Of a stretch of 64,000 nucleotides of DNA, positions 37,571 through 44,972 are shown in pieces. A program made the position numbers and the translations under genes. The stretch is from Reclinomonas americana ATCC 50394 (Eukaryota; Jakobida; Jakobea; Jakobida): contig PS015009.1 in assembly GCA_048213135.1 (NCBI GenBank), positions 1,860,001 through 1,924,000 of the forward strand. The letters run 5' to 3'. Every line of letters starts with the position of its first letter. Position 1 is the first letter of the stretch. A model generated the notes under the pieces. That model had not been told where the DNA came from and searched no databases. It saw nothing but the letters and a program-made list of their open reading frames with translations.

Positions 37571-38191
37571 ATGAAGAAGATCATCAACAGCATACCCGGT
37601 TACAGGGTATATGAATACCTGCTGGTGCTGAATCCCCACGAGGAATTACGCCAGCGCATCATGCAGGTGAAACAGGCTTTTTTTGACACGTACAAGGCGG
37701 GCACGGCCCTGTACAGCAAACCGCACCTTACGCTGGTGAACTTTGTACAGTATGAAATGATGGAGGAGCGCATCATCAACCGGTTACAGCTGATCACCAT
37801 GGGCTTCCAGCCGATCAAGGTGGAACTGAAGGATTTCGGCAGTTTCCCGGCGCACACCATCTATATCAATGTTACTTCCAAAATGCCCATCCAGGGACTG
37901 GTGAAATCGGTACGTGCCGAAACACAGCGGCTGATGAAACTTAATGATGACCACAAACCGCATTTCATGCTGGAGCCGCACCTCACCATTGCCCGGAAAC
38001 TGCAACCCTGGCAATATGAGCAGGGATGGCTGGAGTACAGTCACAAACATTTCACAGGGCGTTTCATCGCGGATGCCATGCTGCTGCTGAAAAGACCGGT
38101 GGGTGAAATGAAATACGAGATCATCCGGCGTTTTGATTTCCAGAACCTCCCGGTAAGTACGAAGCAGGGTGACCTGTTCGGTGGTATATAG
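37571..38191 (+). CDS. 2H phosphoesterase (2'-5' RNA ligase-like)
   Basis: A 206-residue protein with the two HxT motifs of the 2H superfamily, SKPHLTLVNF near residue 56 and LEPHLTIARKL near 138. Such enzymes act on 2'-5' or cyclic phosphates of RNA or nucleotides. It is divergent from umuD. Being only 2 kb from the RNA-repair island it could process RNA ends, but the link is not shown by operon structure. Confidence 0.85.
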   Translation: MKKIINSIPGYRVYEYLLVLNPHEELRQRIMQVKQAFFDTYKAGTALYSKPHLTLVNFVQYEMMEERIINRLQLITMGFQPIKVELKDFGSFPAHTIYINVTSKMPIQGLVKSVRAETQRLMKLNDDHKPHFMLEPHLTIARKLQPWQYEQGWLEYSHKHFTGRFIADAMLLLKRPVGEMKYEIIRRFDFQNLPVSTKQGDLFGGI

Positions 38192-38410
38192 CGTGCGATA
38201 AAAGCTATGTGCTTTGCACCTTCACCTGAATAACCTGTATAATCCGAAATGAACGCCACACACTTTGTACCCGGTGTGGTGATGGCCCGTTTTTAATCCG
38301 GCTACCCAACTTAAAAGCAAGAGTTTAAGAACATCCTCCACCCTCCGCAGGATAGTCAGCGACACCGTACCCGTCAATTATTCATTAACCGTATCATCAA
38401 CAAAAATCTT

Positions 38411-39521
38411 ATGTCCGGGAAACTTCAGCAGGATCATCATAAAGTGCAGGCGCAGCAACAGTCAGAGGAAAAACAATACCTCCATGGCCGCGGGGCGCAG
38501 ATCAATACAAAAAACCGCTTCCTCAAAAACGAGGTTACAAGGGAACACACAGAAGCCATCGACGATTGGGAAGAATCCAATGTTCCAACGCAATACCTCG
38601 AACAGCAATCGAAGACGATCGTGAATAAAGTGGAAAGTAAGGATGTAGGCATGGGGTACAGCATGAACCCTTATGCGGGCTGCGAACACGGCTGCATCTA
38701 TTGCTATGCCCGTAATGTGCACGAATACTGGGGATACAGTGCAGGACTGGATTTCGAACGAAAGATCATTATCAAAAAAAAACGCCCCGCAACTGCTGCG
38801 TAAATTCCTGATGCACCCCAAGTGGGATGCCACACCCATCATGCTCAGCGGCAATACCGACTGCTACCAGCCCGCTGAACAAAAATACCGGCTCACCCGC
38901 GGACTGCTTGAGGTATGCAACGAGTTCAACCAGCCTGTGGGCATACTTACCAAAAACTCGTGGATACTTAAAGACAAAGATGTACTGCAGGAAATGGCAA
39001 AGAAGCAGATCGTTTCGGCGATGGTGTCCATCACTTCTTTCAACGAAGACCTGCGCCGTATTATGGAACCCCGCACTACAACGGCCAAACAAAAATTGAA
39101 AGTGATAGAAGAACTCAGCAAAGCGGGCGTTCGTATGGGTATTATGATGGGGCCTATGATACCCGGTTTGAATGAGCACGAAATGCAACGCATCATGAAA
39201 GCCGCGGCCGACAATGGCGCCACGTTTACCGCATATACGTTCATCCGACTCAATGGCGCTATCAAATTTTTATTCCACGACTGGCTCTATAAAAACTTCC
39301 CCAACCATGCGGATAAAGTATGGCACCTCATCGAGCAAAGCCACGATGGCAAAGTGAATGATACCCGCTGGGGTGTTCGCATGCGGGGCGAAGGCAATAT
39401 CGCCGAACTGGTAGCGCAGCAATACAAAAAGTATGGGAAACTCTACAACATGAATGCGGAAGAGTGGAGCTTGAATTCGAAGTTGTTCAGGAGGCCGGGA
39501 GAGCAGGGGAAGTTGTTTTAA
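38411..39521 (+). pseudogene. Radical SAM protein (PA0069/Rv2578c type), frameshift in an A9 run
   Basis: The first frame holds the radical SAM cluster motif GYSMNPYAGCEHGCIYCYARN near residue 80 and breaks after nine A at 38774-38782. The second frame continues with KNAPQLLRKFLMHPKW and LSGNTDCYQPAEQKYRLTRGLLEV to 39521, giving the rest of the TIM barrel. Eight A would restore a product of about 369 residues. The family (COG1533) is often called photolyase-like, but its reaction is not established. Same one-extra-base pattern as kup and pgl. Confidence 0.88.
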
Positions 39522-39612
39522 TTTTTTCAAAAATAAGATATCTTGTAACCATTGATTTTACTGCTGTTCCCGGCGATGTGAAAATCAAATAAAAATATTT
39601 TTAAAAATAAAT

Positions 39613-39644
39613 TTGGCAAATCAGAAAAAATATTTTCATCTTTG
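39613..39644 (+). promoter_or_regulatory. Promoter at the left edge of the RNA-repair island
   Basis: TTG at 39613-39615 and CATCTTTG at 39637-39644 match the Bacteroidota TTG / TAnnTTTG consensus with one mismatch and 21 bases between. TTTGC-ATC-GCAAA at 39641-39653 is a small palindrome over the likely start site. It leads into a short transcript that ends at the terminator at 39798. Confidence 0.55.
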
Positions 39645-39676
39645 CATCGCAAATAAAAATTTTAAAACAACAAAAC

Positions 39677-39769
39677 ATGCTACGCAATATTTCACTCATA
39701 GGAGCGCAAAGCGGGTACAGCCACAAGGGCTTTGATACCACGTGCGGGGCATGTTATGCTGAAGGATAG
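39677..39769 (+). CDS. 30-codon frame or small RNA of the first short transcript
   Basis: Between a good promoter and a good terminator lies a transcript of about 170 bases. It holds a frame of 30 codons from ATG 39677 (MLRNISLIGAQSGYSHKG, ending CGACYAEG), and also a stem CAAAGC/GCTTTG inside it. It could be a small protein or a non-coding RNA. Nothing recognisable is in the peptide. Confidence 0.3.
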   Translation: MLRNISLIGAQSGYSHKGFDTTCGACYAEG

Positions 39770-39797
39770 TACCAAAACTGATTCGCTATAACACAAG

Positions 39798-39822
39798 CCC
39801 CGCCTGAGATGCGGGGTTTTTT
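39798..39822 (+). terminator. Intrinsic terminator of the first short transcript
   Basis: CCCCGC (39798-39803) and GCGGGG (39811-39816) form a 6-bp GC stem with a 7-base loop, followed by six T. Confidence 0.85.
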
Positions 39823-40045
39823 ATTATCCCGATCTCCAAAACCGGGTGGAAGTTCCGGCGTTCAAAAAAACAGATGATGACACGACAATATAAACGATTT
39901 ACAGCCAATGGCCGGTTGTTCGCAAAAAAAATGCGAATACACGGCGCCGGTAGTAATGATAAACCTAACAACGACCGAAGTTGAACAGGTAAGGTATAGC
40001 CATGCCTTCTTGCAGCCCGGTCGCCAGTAACGACCGGGCTTTTTT
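39823..40045 (+). other. Second short transcript region with strong terminator
   Basis: About 220 bases with no recognised gene. It has a possible 36-codon frame from ATG 39874 to 39984 (basic, MMTRQYKRFTANGRLFAKK). It ends in a strong terminator, AGCCCGGTCG (40014-40023) paired exactly with CGACCGGGCT (40031-40040) followed by six T. It may be a small RNA. Confidence 0.4.
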
Positions 40046-40072
40046 ATGCCCGAAAATAAAAGGAGGTATGAC

Positions 40073-40207
40073 ATGAAATTTTTAGCGATTGTATTGATCA
40101 TCAGGATCATCATCGCTTTGCTCCATAAAGAAAAAAACGAAGCAGCAAACGATGACGTCAGCAGGAACGAGGTAAGGCATCCTGCCGAGTTCAGGTTAAG
40201 GTATTGA
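40073..40207 (+). CDS. 44-residue membrane-anchored small protein
   Basis: ATG 40073 is preceded by AAAGGAGG, a rare strong ribosome-binding site in this window. The TROVE gene has the same feature. The peptide has a hydrophobic start (FLAIVLIIRIIIALL) and a charged tail (HKEKNEAANDDVSRNEVRH). The strong site and the terminator just downstream favour real translation. Family unknown. Confidence 0.5.
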   Translation: MKFLAIVLIIRIIIALLHKEKNEAANDDVSRNEVRHPAEFRLRY

Positions 40208-40223
40208 GTGCAGAAAGGAGAGA

Positions 40224-40260
40224 ACGGGCGACCCTGTATTAGCCGCAGGGCCCCGTTTTT
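40224..40260 (+). terminator. Intrinsic terminator before the tRNA cluster
   Basis: ACGGG (40224-40228) pairs with CCCGT (40252-40256), with an inner CCCTG/CAGGG stem, followed by a T run to 40260. Confidence 0.7.
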
Positions 40261-40281
40261 AAAATCCTGTCAAACGCACCT

Positions 40282-40353
40282 GTTGTCTTTAGCTTATTGG
40301 CAAAGTACTGCACTGTGAATGCAGGGAACAGGGTTCGATTCCCGGAGACAACC
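40282..40353 (+). tRNA. tRNA-His-like, anticodon GTG
   Basis: The acceptor GTTGTCT/AGACAAC is paired, the anticodon stem CTGCA/TGCAG encloses CTGTGAA with anticodon GTG, and the T loop is TTCGATT. Oddities: one extra T between acceptor and D stem, no G at position -1 (needed for histidine identity), and an A-G mismatch in the T stem. It may be a non-translating tRNA mimic rather than a working tRNA-His. Confidence 0.65.
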
Positions 40354-40364
40354 CCGGAAGATAA

Positions 40365-40457
40365 TACGGCCTGGTGTAAGGGTAACATGACCAGCCTCCT
40401 TCCTTTCTGGAAGGTAAACACAGGCGGGATGTTTCCGGTTCAAATCCGGAGGTCGTA
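40365..40457 (+). ncRNA. tRNA-like RNA with an enlarged anticodon arm
   Basis: Acceptor TACGGCC/GGTCGTA (one G-T pair) and T arm TCCGG-TTCAAAT-CCGGA are intact. The usual 17-base anticodon arm is replaced by about 38 bases with GCCT/AGGC enclosing a second hairpin CCTTCC-TTTCT-GGAAGG. It is 93 bases long, so the insertion removes a normal anticodon. It looks like a tRNA scaffold reused as a structural RNA. Confidence 0.55.
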
Positions 40458-40467
40458 CAAAGATGAA

Positions 40468-40513
40468 AGTATTACCGGGGGTGCGGTGCCGGGTAATCCC
40501 GGCCGGTAATACT
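40468..40513 (+). repeat. Structured element A (ATTACCGG hairpin)
   Basis: AGTATTACCGG (40468-40478) pairs exactly with CCGGTAATACT (40503-40513). Inside it is a second hairpin GCCGGG-TAAT-CCCGGC. A related element occurs at 40623-40686. Both lie between tRNA-like genes and may be spacers for processing or separate small RNAs. Confidence 0.6.
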
Positions 40514-40519
40514 GTATTC

Positions 40520-40591
40520 TGCGGCCTGGTGTAATGGTTAGCACGCCACTCTTATAAGGTGGTGATCCCGGTTCAAGTCCGGGGGCCGCGA
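40520..40591 (+). tRNA. tRNA with anticodon TAT (Ile-UAU by anticodon)
   Basis: Acceptor TGCGGCC/GGCCGCG (U1-G72 wobble), D stem GTGT/GCAC, anticodon stem CCACT/GGTGG around CTTATAA, T arm CCCGG-TTCAAGT-CCGGG, discriminator A. All arms fit a canonical 72-base tRNA. UAU anticodons are rare in bacteria, which usually read AUA with a modified CAU. The body (U1, GGTGTAATGGTTAGCAC) resembles Bacteroidota tRNA-Gln, so its charging identity is uncertain. Confidence 0.7.
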
Positions 40592-40622
40592 CAAAAGGAA
40601 GGAGCAGGTAAGTGATTAAAAT

Positions 40623-40686
40623 ATTACCGGGTGGTGTATTGGAGAGTTCACCAGGCTTTGGCCCCGGGTTATGCCCGGCCCGGTAA
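40623..40686 (+). repeat. Structured element B (ATTACCGG hairpin)
   Basis: ATTACCGGG (40623-40631) faces CCCGGTAA (40679-40686). Inside are TGGTG/CACCA and CCGGG-TTATG-CCCGG stems. It is the longer relative of element A and again lies just before a tRNA-like gene. Confidence 0.5.
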
Positions 40687-40689
40687 CAA

Positions 40690-40761
40690 GGCGGTCTGTT
40701 GTAACGGTAACCTACTACTCTCATAAGGTAGATGATCCCGGTTCAAATCCGGGGGCCGCAA
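40690..40761 (+). tRNA. tRNA-like, anticodon CAT
   Basis: Shares GATCCCGGTTCAA and CCGGGGGCCGC with the TAT tRNA upstream. The anticodon stem CTACT/GGTAG encloses CTCATAA (anticodon CAT). The acceptor has a G-A first pair and G-T pairs, and the D stem is displaced to GTT/AAC. It could be a weakly folded tRNA-Met or Ile(CAT) or a tRNA mimic derived from its neighbour. Confidence 0.55.
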
Positions 40762-40766
40762 CAAAA

Positions 40767-40839
40767 TGGTTCGTAGCTCAATGGTGAGAGTACCCGGCTT
40801 TTAACCGGGGGGCTGTGCGTTCGAATCGCACCGGGCCAG
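40767..40839 (+). tRNA. tRNA-Lys, anticodon TTT
   Basis: Acceptor TGGTTCG/CGGGCCA, D arm TAGCTCAATGGTGAGAGTA, anticodon stem CCCGG/CCGGG around CTTTTAA (anticodon TTT), T arm GTGCG-TTCGAAT-CGCAC, discriminator G. The fold is complete, though U1-A72 is unusual for tRNA-Lys. It ends 63 bases before the AAA ATPase gene. Confidence 0.75.
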
Positions 40840-40902
40840 CAAAAGAAACAAGGTTGCAGGGTAGTGCATTTTCATCCTCCGGTAACCGCAAAAAATAAAA
40901 CG

Positions 40903-41970
40903 ATGAACGATCAGCAAATGATAATTAATGCCAACAGCGTTTTTGCATCGCATTACCTCGACAGTAAGGCACTGTACATGTATGCTTTCAAAACGGTGCC
41001 CTGCGTGAGTTTTGTCAATCATATTGACGGTGAAAAAGCTTTTGACGCGGTAAAGGAAAAATATGGAACGATGATTTTGTCGGTACACCGTTACAGGAGC
41101 TACAACAGGAAAGACACACATGCGGATTTCGACGACACCCTGGTATTGCTGAGTAATAACTGCCTGCTGGAATTCGATTCAGGTTATTGTGAAATACTCC
41201 ACAATTACGGTTCCGAAGCATTCGTAAAAGACCTGACCGCTTTCCTGAAAACATTCAGGGAGCGGCAAAGGAAAAAACCGCTGGAGATCAACCTGATCGT
41301 TCGCAATGGCGGTTACCTGGAACTGAAGTCCATGGAAGTGAAAAAGACAGCCCTTGACCTGGGCCTGTTTTATGAAGATGATTTCAGGGAAACCGACACC
41401 ATCATCCGGCAAAGACTGAACCAGAAAAATGACAAAGGTATTGTACTGCTGCACGGGTTACCCGGCACCGGTAAAACAACTTACCTGCGCCACCTGATCG
41501 GGAAGATTAAAAAGAAAGTGATGTTCCTGTCACCCAATATCGCCGGAAGCCTGGTTGATCCTGAGTTCATCGACCTGCTGATCGACAACCCCAACAGTGT
41601 ACTGATCATTGAGGATGCGGAAAATATTATTATGGACAGGAGGAACAACAGCAATTCATCTGTATCCAACCTGCTGAATATATCCGATGGCCTGCTGGCA
41701 GACTTCCTGAATGTTCAGCTGATCTGCACTTTCAACAGTTCGCTTACGCTGGTCGACAGCGCGCTGATGCGTAAAGGGCGGCTGATAGCGAAATATGAAT
41801 TCGGCAAATTAGGCATCGGTAAAGCGCAGGCGCTGAGCGATCATTTGGGCAACAGCACCATCATCAACAAACCGATGACCATTGCCGAGATCGCCAACCA
41901 GCATGAGAAGGAGCAGCAGCCGGAAAGGGTCGAAGTGATCGGGTTCCGACGGGAAGAATTGATGAACTGA
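40903..41970 (+). CDS. AAA-family ATPase of the RNA-repair island
   Basis: A 355-residue protein with an uncharacterised N-terminal half (about 1-180) and a C-terminal AAA domain: Walker A LLHGLPGTGKTTYLRH near residue 189, Walker B SVLIIEDAENII near 236, sensor 1 LICTFNSSLT and an arginine-finger region LMRKGRLIAKYEF. The domain resembles BCS1/ClpX-type remodelers in outline. ATG 40903 is preferred over an in-frame GTG at 40864. It follows the tRNA-like cluster and precedes the convergent WYL regulator by 9 bases, so it likely serves the same system, perhaps remodelling RNA-protein complexes. Confidence 0.8.
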   Translation: MNDQQMIINANSVFASHYLDSKALYMYAFKTVPCVSFVNHIDGEKAFDAVKEKYGTMILSVHRYRSYNRKDTHADFDDTLVLLSNNCLLEFDSGYCEILHNYGSEAFVKDLTAFLKTFRERQRKKPLEINLIVRNGGYLELKSMEVKKTALDLGLFYEDDFRETDTIIRQRLNQKNDKGIVLLHGLPGTGKTTYLRHLIGKIKKKVMFLSPNIAGSLVDPEFIDLLIDNPNSVLIIEDAENIIMDRRNNSNSSVSNLLNISDGLLADFLNVQLICTFNSSLTLVDSALMRKGRLIAKYEFGKLGIGKAQALSDHLGNSTIINKPMTIAEIANQHEKEQQPERVEVIGFRREELMN

Positions 41971-41979
41971 TGAATACCG

Positions 41980-43002
41980 CTAGCCGGGAATCTTATCATA
42001 CAACTCAGCCATCAGCCTTACTTTTTTCCTGATCTGCCTGACGATATTGGACGGGGATATGACCCTCAACCCTTCGCCAAAACCCATGAGTTCTCTTTCC
42101 AGTTCAAAATTGGGAATGACCTCTATACTGAAAAGGGTTCCGCCTTTTACCGGTTCGAGTGTTTTTTGCGAAGGGTGAATGGGCTTGGTTTTGATATAAG
42201 GAGCCTGGCGGTGGCTGGCCCAGAACACAATAAGGGTGGGCTTTTCGGCGAAGTTGCGGGTAACGCCCACAATATCCCTGAAATAAGTTTGGGCATCGAA
42301 ATTCCGGTGCTCTAGAAAAAGTTCGTCAGGATGAGGTTGTACCTGCTGGATACGATCAAGTGCGAAAGTGATCAATTCCTTTCCCTTTTTGATCATACCC
42401 AGCACAAACCAGCGGTTGCGGTATTCTTTAAGCAGGCATGGATAGAAGATGATGTCATTGGCCTGCCGGGCCTTGAAAGACTGGTAAGTTAATACAACAG
42501 TGGTACGTCCAACGATGGCTTTGTATAATACATCCAGCCATTCGATACCGGTGAGCAGGTCGTTCTTTTCAAAATCGATGACCGGCGATTGGGCATGCTG
42601 TTCACTGTAGATCTTGTCTTCCAGTTTATTGACCATTTCATTAACATCATTGAAATGCGTGAACCCTTTGAACTGGCGCAGGAGATGCGATACTTCCTGG
42701 AGGATGTTCAGGTCCTGGGAGGTAAGCGGGATATTGGTGATCGAGTATTCCGGGTCTTCGTAGCTGTAATATTTTTTTTCAGTTACGATGATCGGGGCGT
42801 TATACCCCAGTTTGTCGCTGCGCATGGCGTTGAGGTCAAGCCGTATGGTACGCAGACTTACACCCCTGTCGAGTCCTTCGTATTCATAAAGGGCATCATT
42901 GCAGGCATCAATTAGCTGCTCAATGGTCCATTTGCGGCGGCGGTTCTGAAGACATTTATCAATGGTCCGGTACCTGATCAGGGCGTTGCGGTTAACGGGC
43001 AT
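41980..43002 (-). CDS. WYL-domain transcriptional regulator
   Basis: A 340-residue regulator with an N-terminal winged HTH (about 1-80, RKWTIEQLIDACND and VSLRTIRLDLNAMR), a central WYL domain (about 150-235, VVLTYQSFKARQANDIIFYPCLLKEYRNRWFVLGMIKKGKE) and a C-terminal WCX region. WYL domains bind nucleic-acid ligands and often control defence and RNA-repair loci. It is divergent from the TROVE gene, and the shared 104-base region holds a perfect inverted repeat, so it probably senses damaged nucleic acid and controls the operon. Confidence 0.92.
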   Translation of the reverse strand: MPVNRNALIRYRTIDKCLQNRRRKWTIEQLIDACNDALYEYEGLDRGVSLRTIRLDLNAMRSDKLGYNAPIIVTEKKYYSYEDPEYSITNIPLTSQDLNILQEVSHLLRQFKGFTHFNDVNEMVNKLEDKIYSEQHAQSPVIDFEKNDLLTGIEWLDVLYKAIVGRTTVVLTYQSFKARQANDIIFYPCLLKEYRNRWFVLGMIKKGKELITFALDRIQQVQPHPDELFLEHRNFDAQTYFRDIVGVTRNFAEKPTLIVFWASHRQAPYIKTKPIHPSQKTLEPVKGGTLFSIEVIPNFELERELMGFGEGLRVISPSNIVRQIRKKVRLMAELYDKIPG

Positions 43003-43039
43003 AAAAACTTTTTTTGCAAATTATAGAAAATATTTTTTA

Positions 43040-43060
43040 CTGTGCAAATAGATTGCACAG
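43040..43060. promoter_or_regulatory. Perfect inverted repeat in the WYL/TROVE promoter region
   Basis: CTGTGCAA (43040-43047) and TTGCACAG (43053-43060) are exact reverse complements around ATAGA. It lies 37 bases before the WYL start and 46 before the TROVE start, placing it where a bound WYL dimer could affect both promoters. Confidence 0.65.
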
Positions 43061-43106
43061 TTGTGTTGGAGCTTTGACTTATCAAACAAAAACAAAGGAG
43101 GTTACC

Positions 43107-44627
43107 ATGAAATTTAACCTGAAACTGAGAAGCAAAACAAAACAAGTAAGGAACTACGAAGGAGAAAAAGCATTTGTGCTGACCCCGAAGCTGGAACTGT
43201 ATACTGCTGTAGTTACTGCCGGTCTGAGCGACCAGTTCTACGAAACCGCACCGGAAAAGCTGGCCCGTATCCGGCAACTGATAGCTGCCAACGACCCGGT
43301 TTTCACAGCAAAGCTGGCAGTATATGCCCGGGAAGCGATGCACCTCCGCAGCATACCCCTGGTACTGGCTGTGGAACTGGCAAAACAGCACAGCGGCGAT
43401 ACACTGGTAAGTGAACTGGCCAGCCGGGTAATACAAAGGGCTGATGAAATAGCGGAACTGCTGGCTTACTACGCCCAGGCGAATGAACGGAAAGACATAA
43501 AACAACTGAATAAGCTGAGTAAGCAACTGCAGAAAGGCCTGGCGGAAGCATTTAACCGGTTCGACGAATACCAGTTTGCCAAATACAACCGTGATGCCAA
43601 AGTGAAACTGAAAGATGCCCTGTTCCTGGTACACCCGAAAGCGAAGAATGAAGAACAGCAGGTGCTGTTCAACAAAATAGTGAAAGATGAACTGCAGGTT
43701 CCGTATACCTGGGAAGTGGAAATGAGTGTGGCGGGACAACAAAAATTTGACTCTGCGGAAGTGAAGAAAGCGGCTTTCCGTGCAAAATGGGAAGAGCTGA
43801 TCTTCAGCAACAAAATGGGTTATATGGCAACGCTGCGTAACCTGCGCAACATACTGGAAGCGGAAGTGAGCAAAGAAGCACTGCAGAAAATATGTGAATA
43901 CATCGCCAGTGAAAAGGCGGTAGCGGCAAGTAAACAACTGCCGTTCCGGTTCCTGGCGGCGTACAGGGAACTGAAATCATTAAACAACGGTCGTACCGGT
44001 AAAGTGCTGGATGCGCTGGAAGATGCGATCCGGCACAGCGCAGCCAACATCGCAGGTTATAATGAAGATACCCGCGTGGTGATCGCTGCCGACGTAAGTG
44101 CCAGTATGCAAAAAAACATCAGCGCAAAAAGCAAACTGATGTATTACGATATTGGACTGGTGCTGGCCATGCTGCTGCAAAGCCGCTGCGAAAATGTGGT
44201 TACCGGCATATTCGGTGATACCTGGAAAGTGATCAGCATGCCGAAGAAAAATATACTGGCTTCCGTAACCGGTTTTTATGGCCGTGAAGGTGAAGTGGGT
44301 TACAGCACCAATGGTTACCTGGTGATCAAAGACCTGCTGCAAAGGAAAAGGGTGGTTGATAAGGTAATGATCTTCACCGATTGCCAGCTGTGGAACAGCT
44401 ACAACAGCGGTGAAAGCATCGCAAACCTGTGGAAAAAATACAAACAGGTAGCGCCGGGTGCCAAACTGTACCTGTTCGACCTGGCCGGTTATGGCCATGT
44501 TCCGCTGAATGTGATGAGGGATGATGTGTTCCTGGTAGCGGGCTGGAGCGATAAGATCTTCCAGGTACTGAAAGCAATAGAAGAGGGCAGCGATGCGGTA
44601 AAAATGATCGATAGCATTGCCCTGTAA
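43107..44627 (+). CDS. rsr: TROVE-domain protein, Ro60/Rsr orthologue
   Basis: Ro60-family ring protein that binds Y RNAs and ends of misfolded RNAs. The 506-residue product has the HEAT-repeat TROVE domain (about 1-320, with RNYEGEKAFVLTPKLELYTAVVTAGLSDQFY) and a vWA domain whose MIDAS is intact: VIAADVSASM near residue 328 and MIFTDCQLW near 426. ATG 43107 follows AAAGGAGG, so it is preferred over frames opening earlier at 43014. It is followed by six Y-RNA-like genes and by RtcB, matching the rsr-yrl-rtcB arrangement known from other bacteria. Confidence 0.95.
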   Translation: MKFNLKLRSKTKQVRNYEGEKAFVLTPKLELYTAVVTAGLSDQFYETAPEKLARIRQLIAANDPVFTAKLAVYAREAMHLRSIPLVLAVELAKQHSGDTLVSELASRVIQRADEIAELLAYYAQANERKDIKQLNKLSKQLQKGLAEAFNRFDEYQFAKYNRDAKVKLKDALFLVHPKAKNEEQQVLFNKIVKDELQVPYTWEVEMSVAGQQKFDSAEVKKAAFRAKWEELIFSNKMGYMATLRNLRNILEAEVSKEALQKICEYIASEKAVAASKQLPFRFLAAYRELKSLNNGRTGKVLDALEDAIRHSAANIAGYNEDTRVVIAADVSASMQKNISAKSKLMYYDIGLVLAMLLQSRCENVVTGIFGDTWKVISMPKKNILASVTGFYGREGEVGYSTNGYLVIKDLLQRKRVVDKVMIFTDCQLWNSYNSGESIANLWKKYKQVAPGAKLYLFDLAGYGHVPLNVMRDDVFLVAGWSDKIFQVLKAIEEGSDAVKMIDSIAL

Positions 44628-44633
44628 AACAAT

Positions 44634-44663
44634 AAGGTGGTTCCGCCACGGCGGGCCACCTTT
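44634..44663 (+). terminator. Hairpin after the TROVE gene
   Basis: AAGGTGG (44634-44640) pairs exactly with CCACCTT (44656-44662) with an inner CCGCC/GGCGG stem. Only a short T run follows, so it may attenuate or mark a processing site before the Y RNA array rather than stop all transcription. Confidence 0.55.
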
Positions 44664-44702
44664 AAAAGTTCTTTGATCAAATTAAAATATTAAAAGAAAG
44701 TA

Positions 44703-44822
44703 AGGATGTCGTAGAAATGGGTTACTTCGTCACCATAACAGGGGCCAGGGTCCCGGGCAACCGGGAAGAGGTGCAAATCCTCAGCTTGACAGCGGCCATT
44801 TCTCATTTCGCCTGTTACTCCT
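44703..44822 (+). ncRNA. Y-RNA-like gene 1
   Basis: Outer stem AGGA/TCCT, shared 5' segment TGTCGTAG, variable 7-bp stem AAATGGG (44715-44721) with CTCATTT (44802-44808), then TTACTTCG, and the shared 3' segment CGCCTGTTAC. The head holds the hairpin TCCCGG-GCAA-CCGGGA and a T-arm-like GAGG-TGCAAAT-CCTC. It is the first of six units with the same frame. It should be bound by the TROVE protein at the shared stem. Confidence 0.75.
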
Positions 44823-44829
44823 GAACTCA

Positions 44830-44965
44830 TTGAGGTGTCGTAGTGCAGCATTGCTTTGGTAGAGCATCCCGTCACAGGCGGGAAGGCCGCAGGTTCAAGC
44901 CCTGCTCTTCCATTACAACCGGAAGATAGCTCAGCAAAACGCGGCTGCCCGCCTGTCACCCTCAA
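44830..44965 (+). ncRNA. Y-RNA-like gene 2 with a permuted tRNA-Asp-like head
   Basis: Outer stem TTGAGG/CCTCAA, TGTCGTAG, inner stem TGCAGCA/GGCTGCC, TTGCTTTGG in the place of TTACTTCG, and CGCCTGTCACC at the 3' side. The head is a tRNA opened in the D loop: TGGTAGAGCA, anticodon arm, T arm GCAGG-TTCAAGC-CCTGC, 3' acceptor TCTTCC (44906-44911), a 9-base linker, then 5' acceptor GGAAGA (44921-44926) and TAGCTCAGC. The body resembles tRNA-Asp. Confidence 0.8.
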
Positions 44966-44972
44966 AACTTAT

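Noticed and set aside
37571-38191. 2H phosphoesterase as a member of the RNA-repair operon
   Set aside because: It is over 1.4 kb from the island with a radical SAM gene between; function may be related but linkage is weak.
40440-40724. Minus-strand frame through the tRNA-like block
   Set aside because: It crosses paired acceptor and T arms of tRNA genes; no protein signal.
43014-43106. Longer N-terminus for the TROVE protein
   Set aside because: ATG 43107 has a strong AAAGGAGG site, and the extra residues would be encoded over the inverted-repeat operator.
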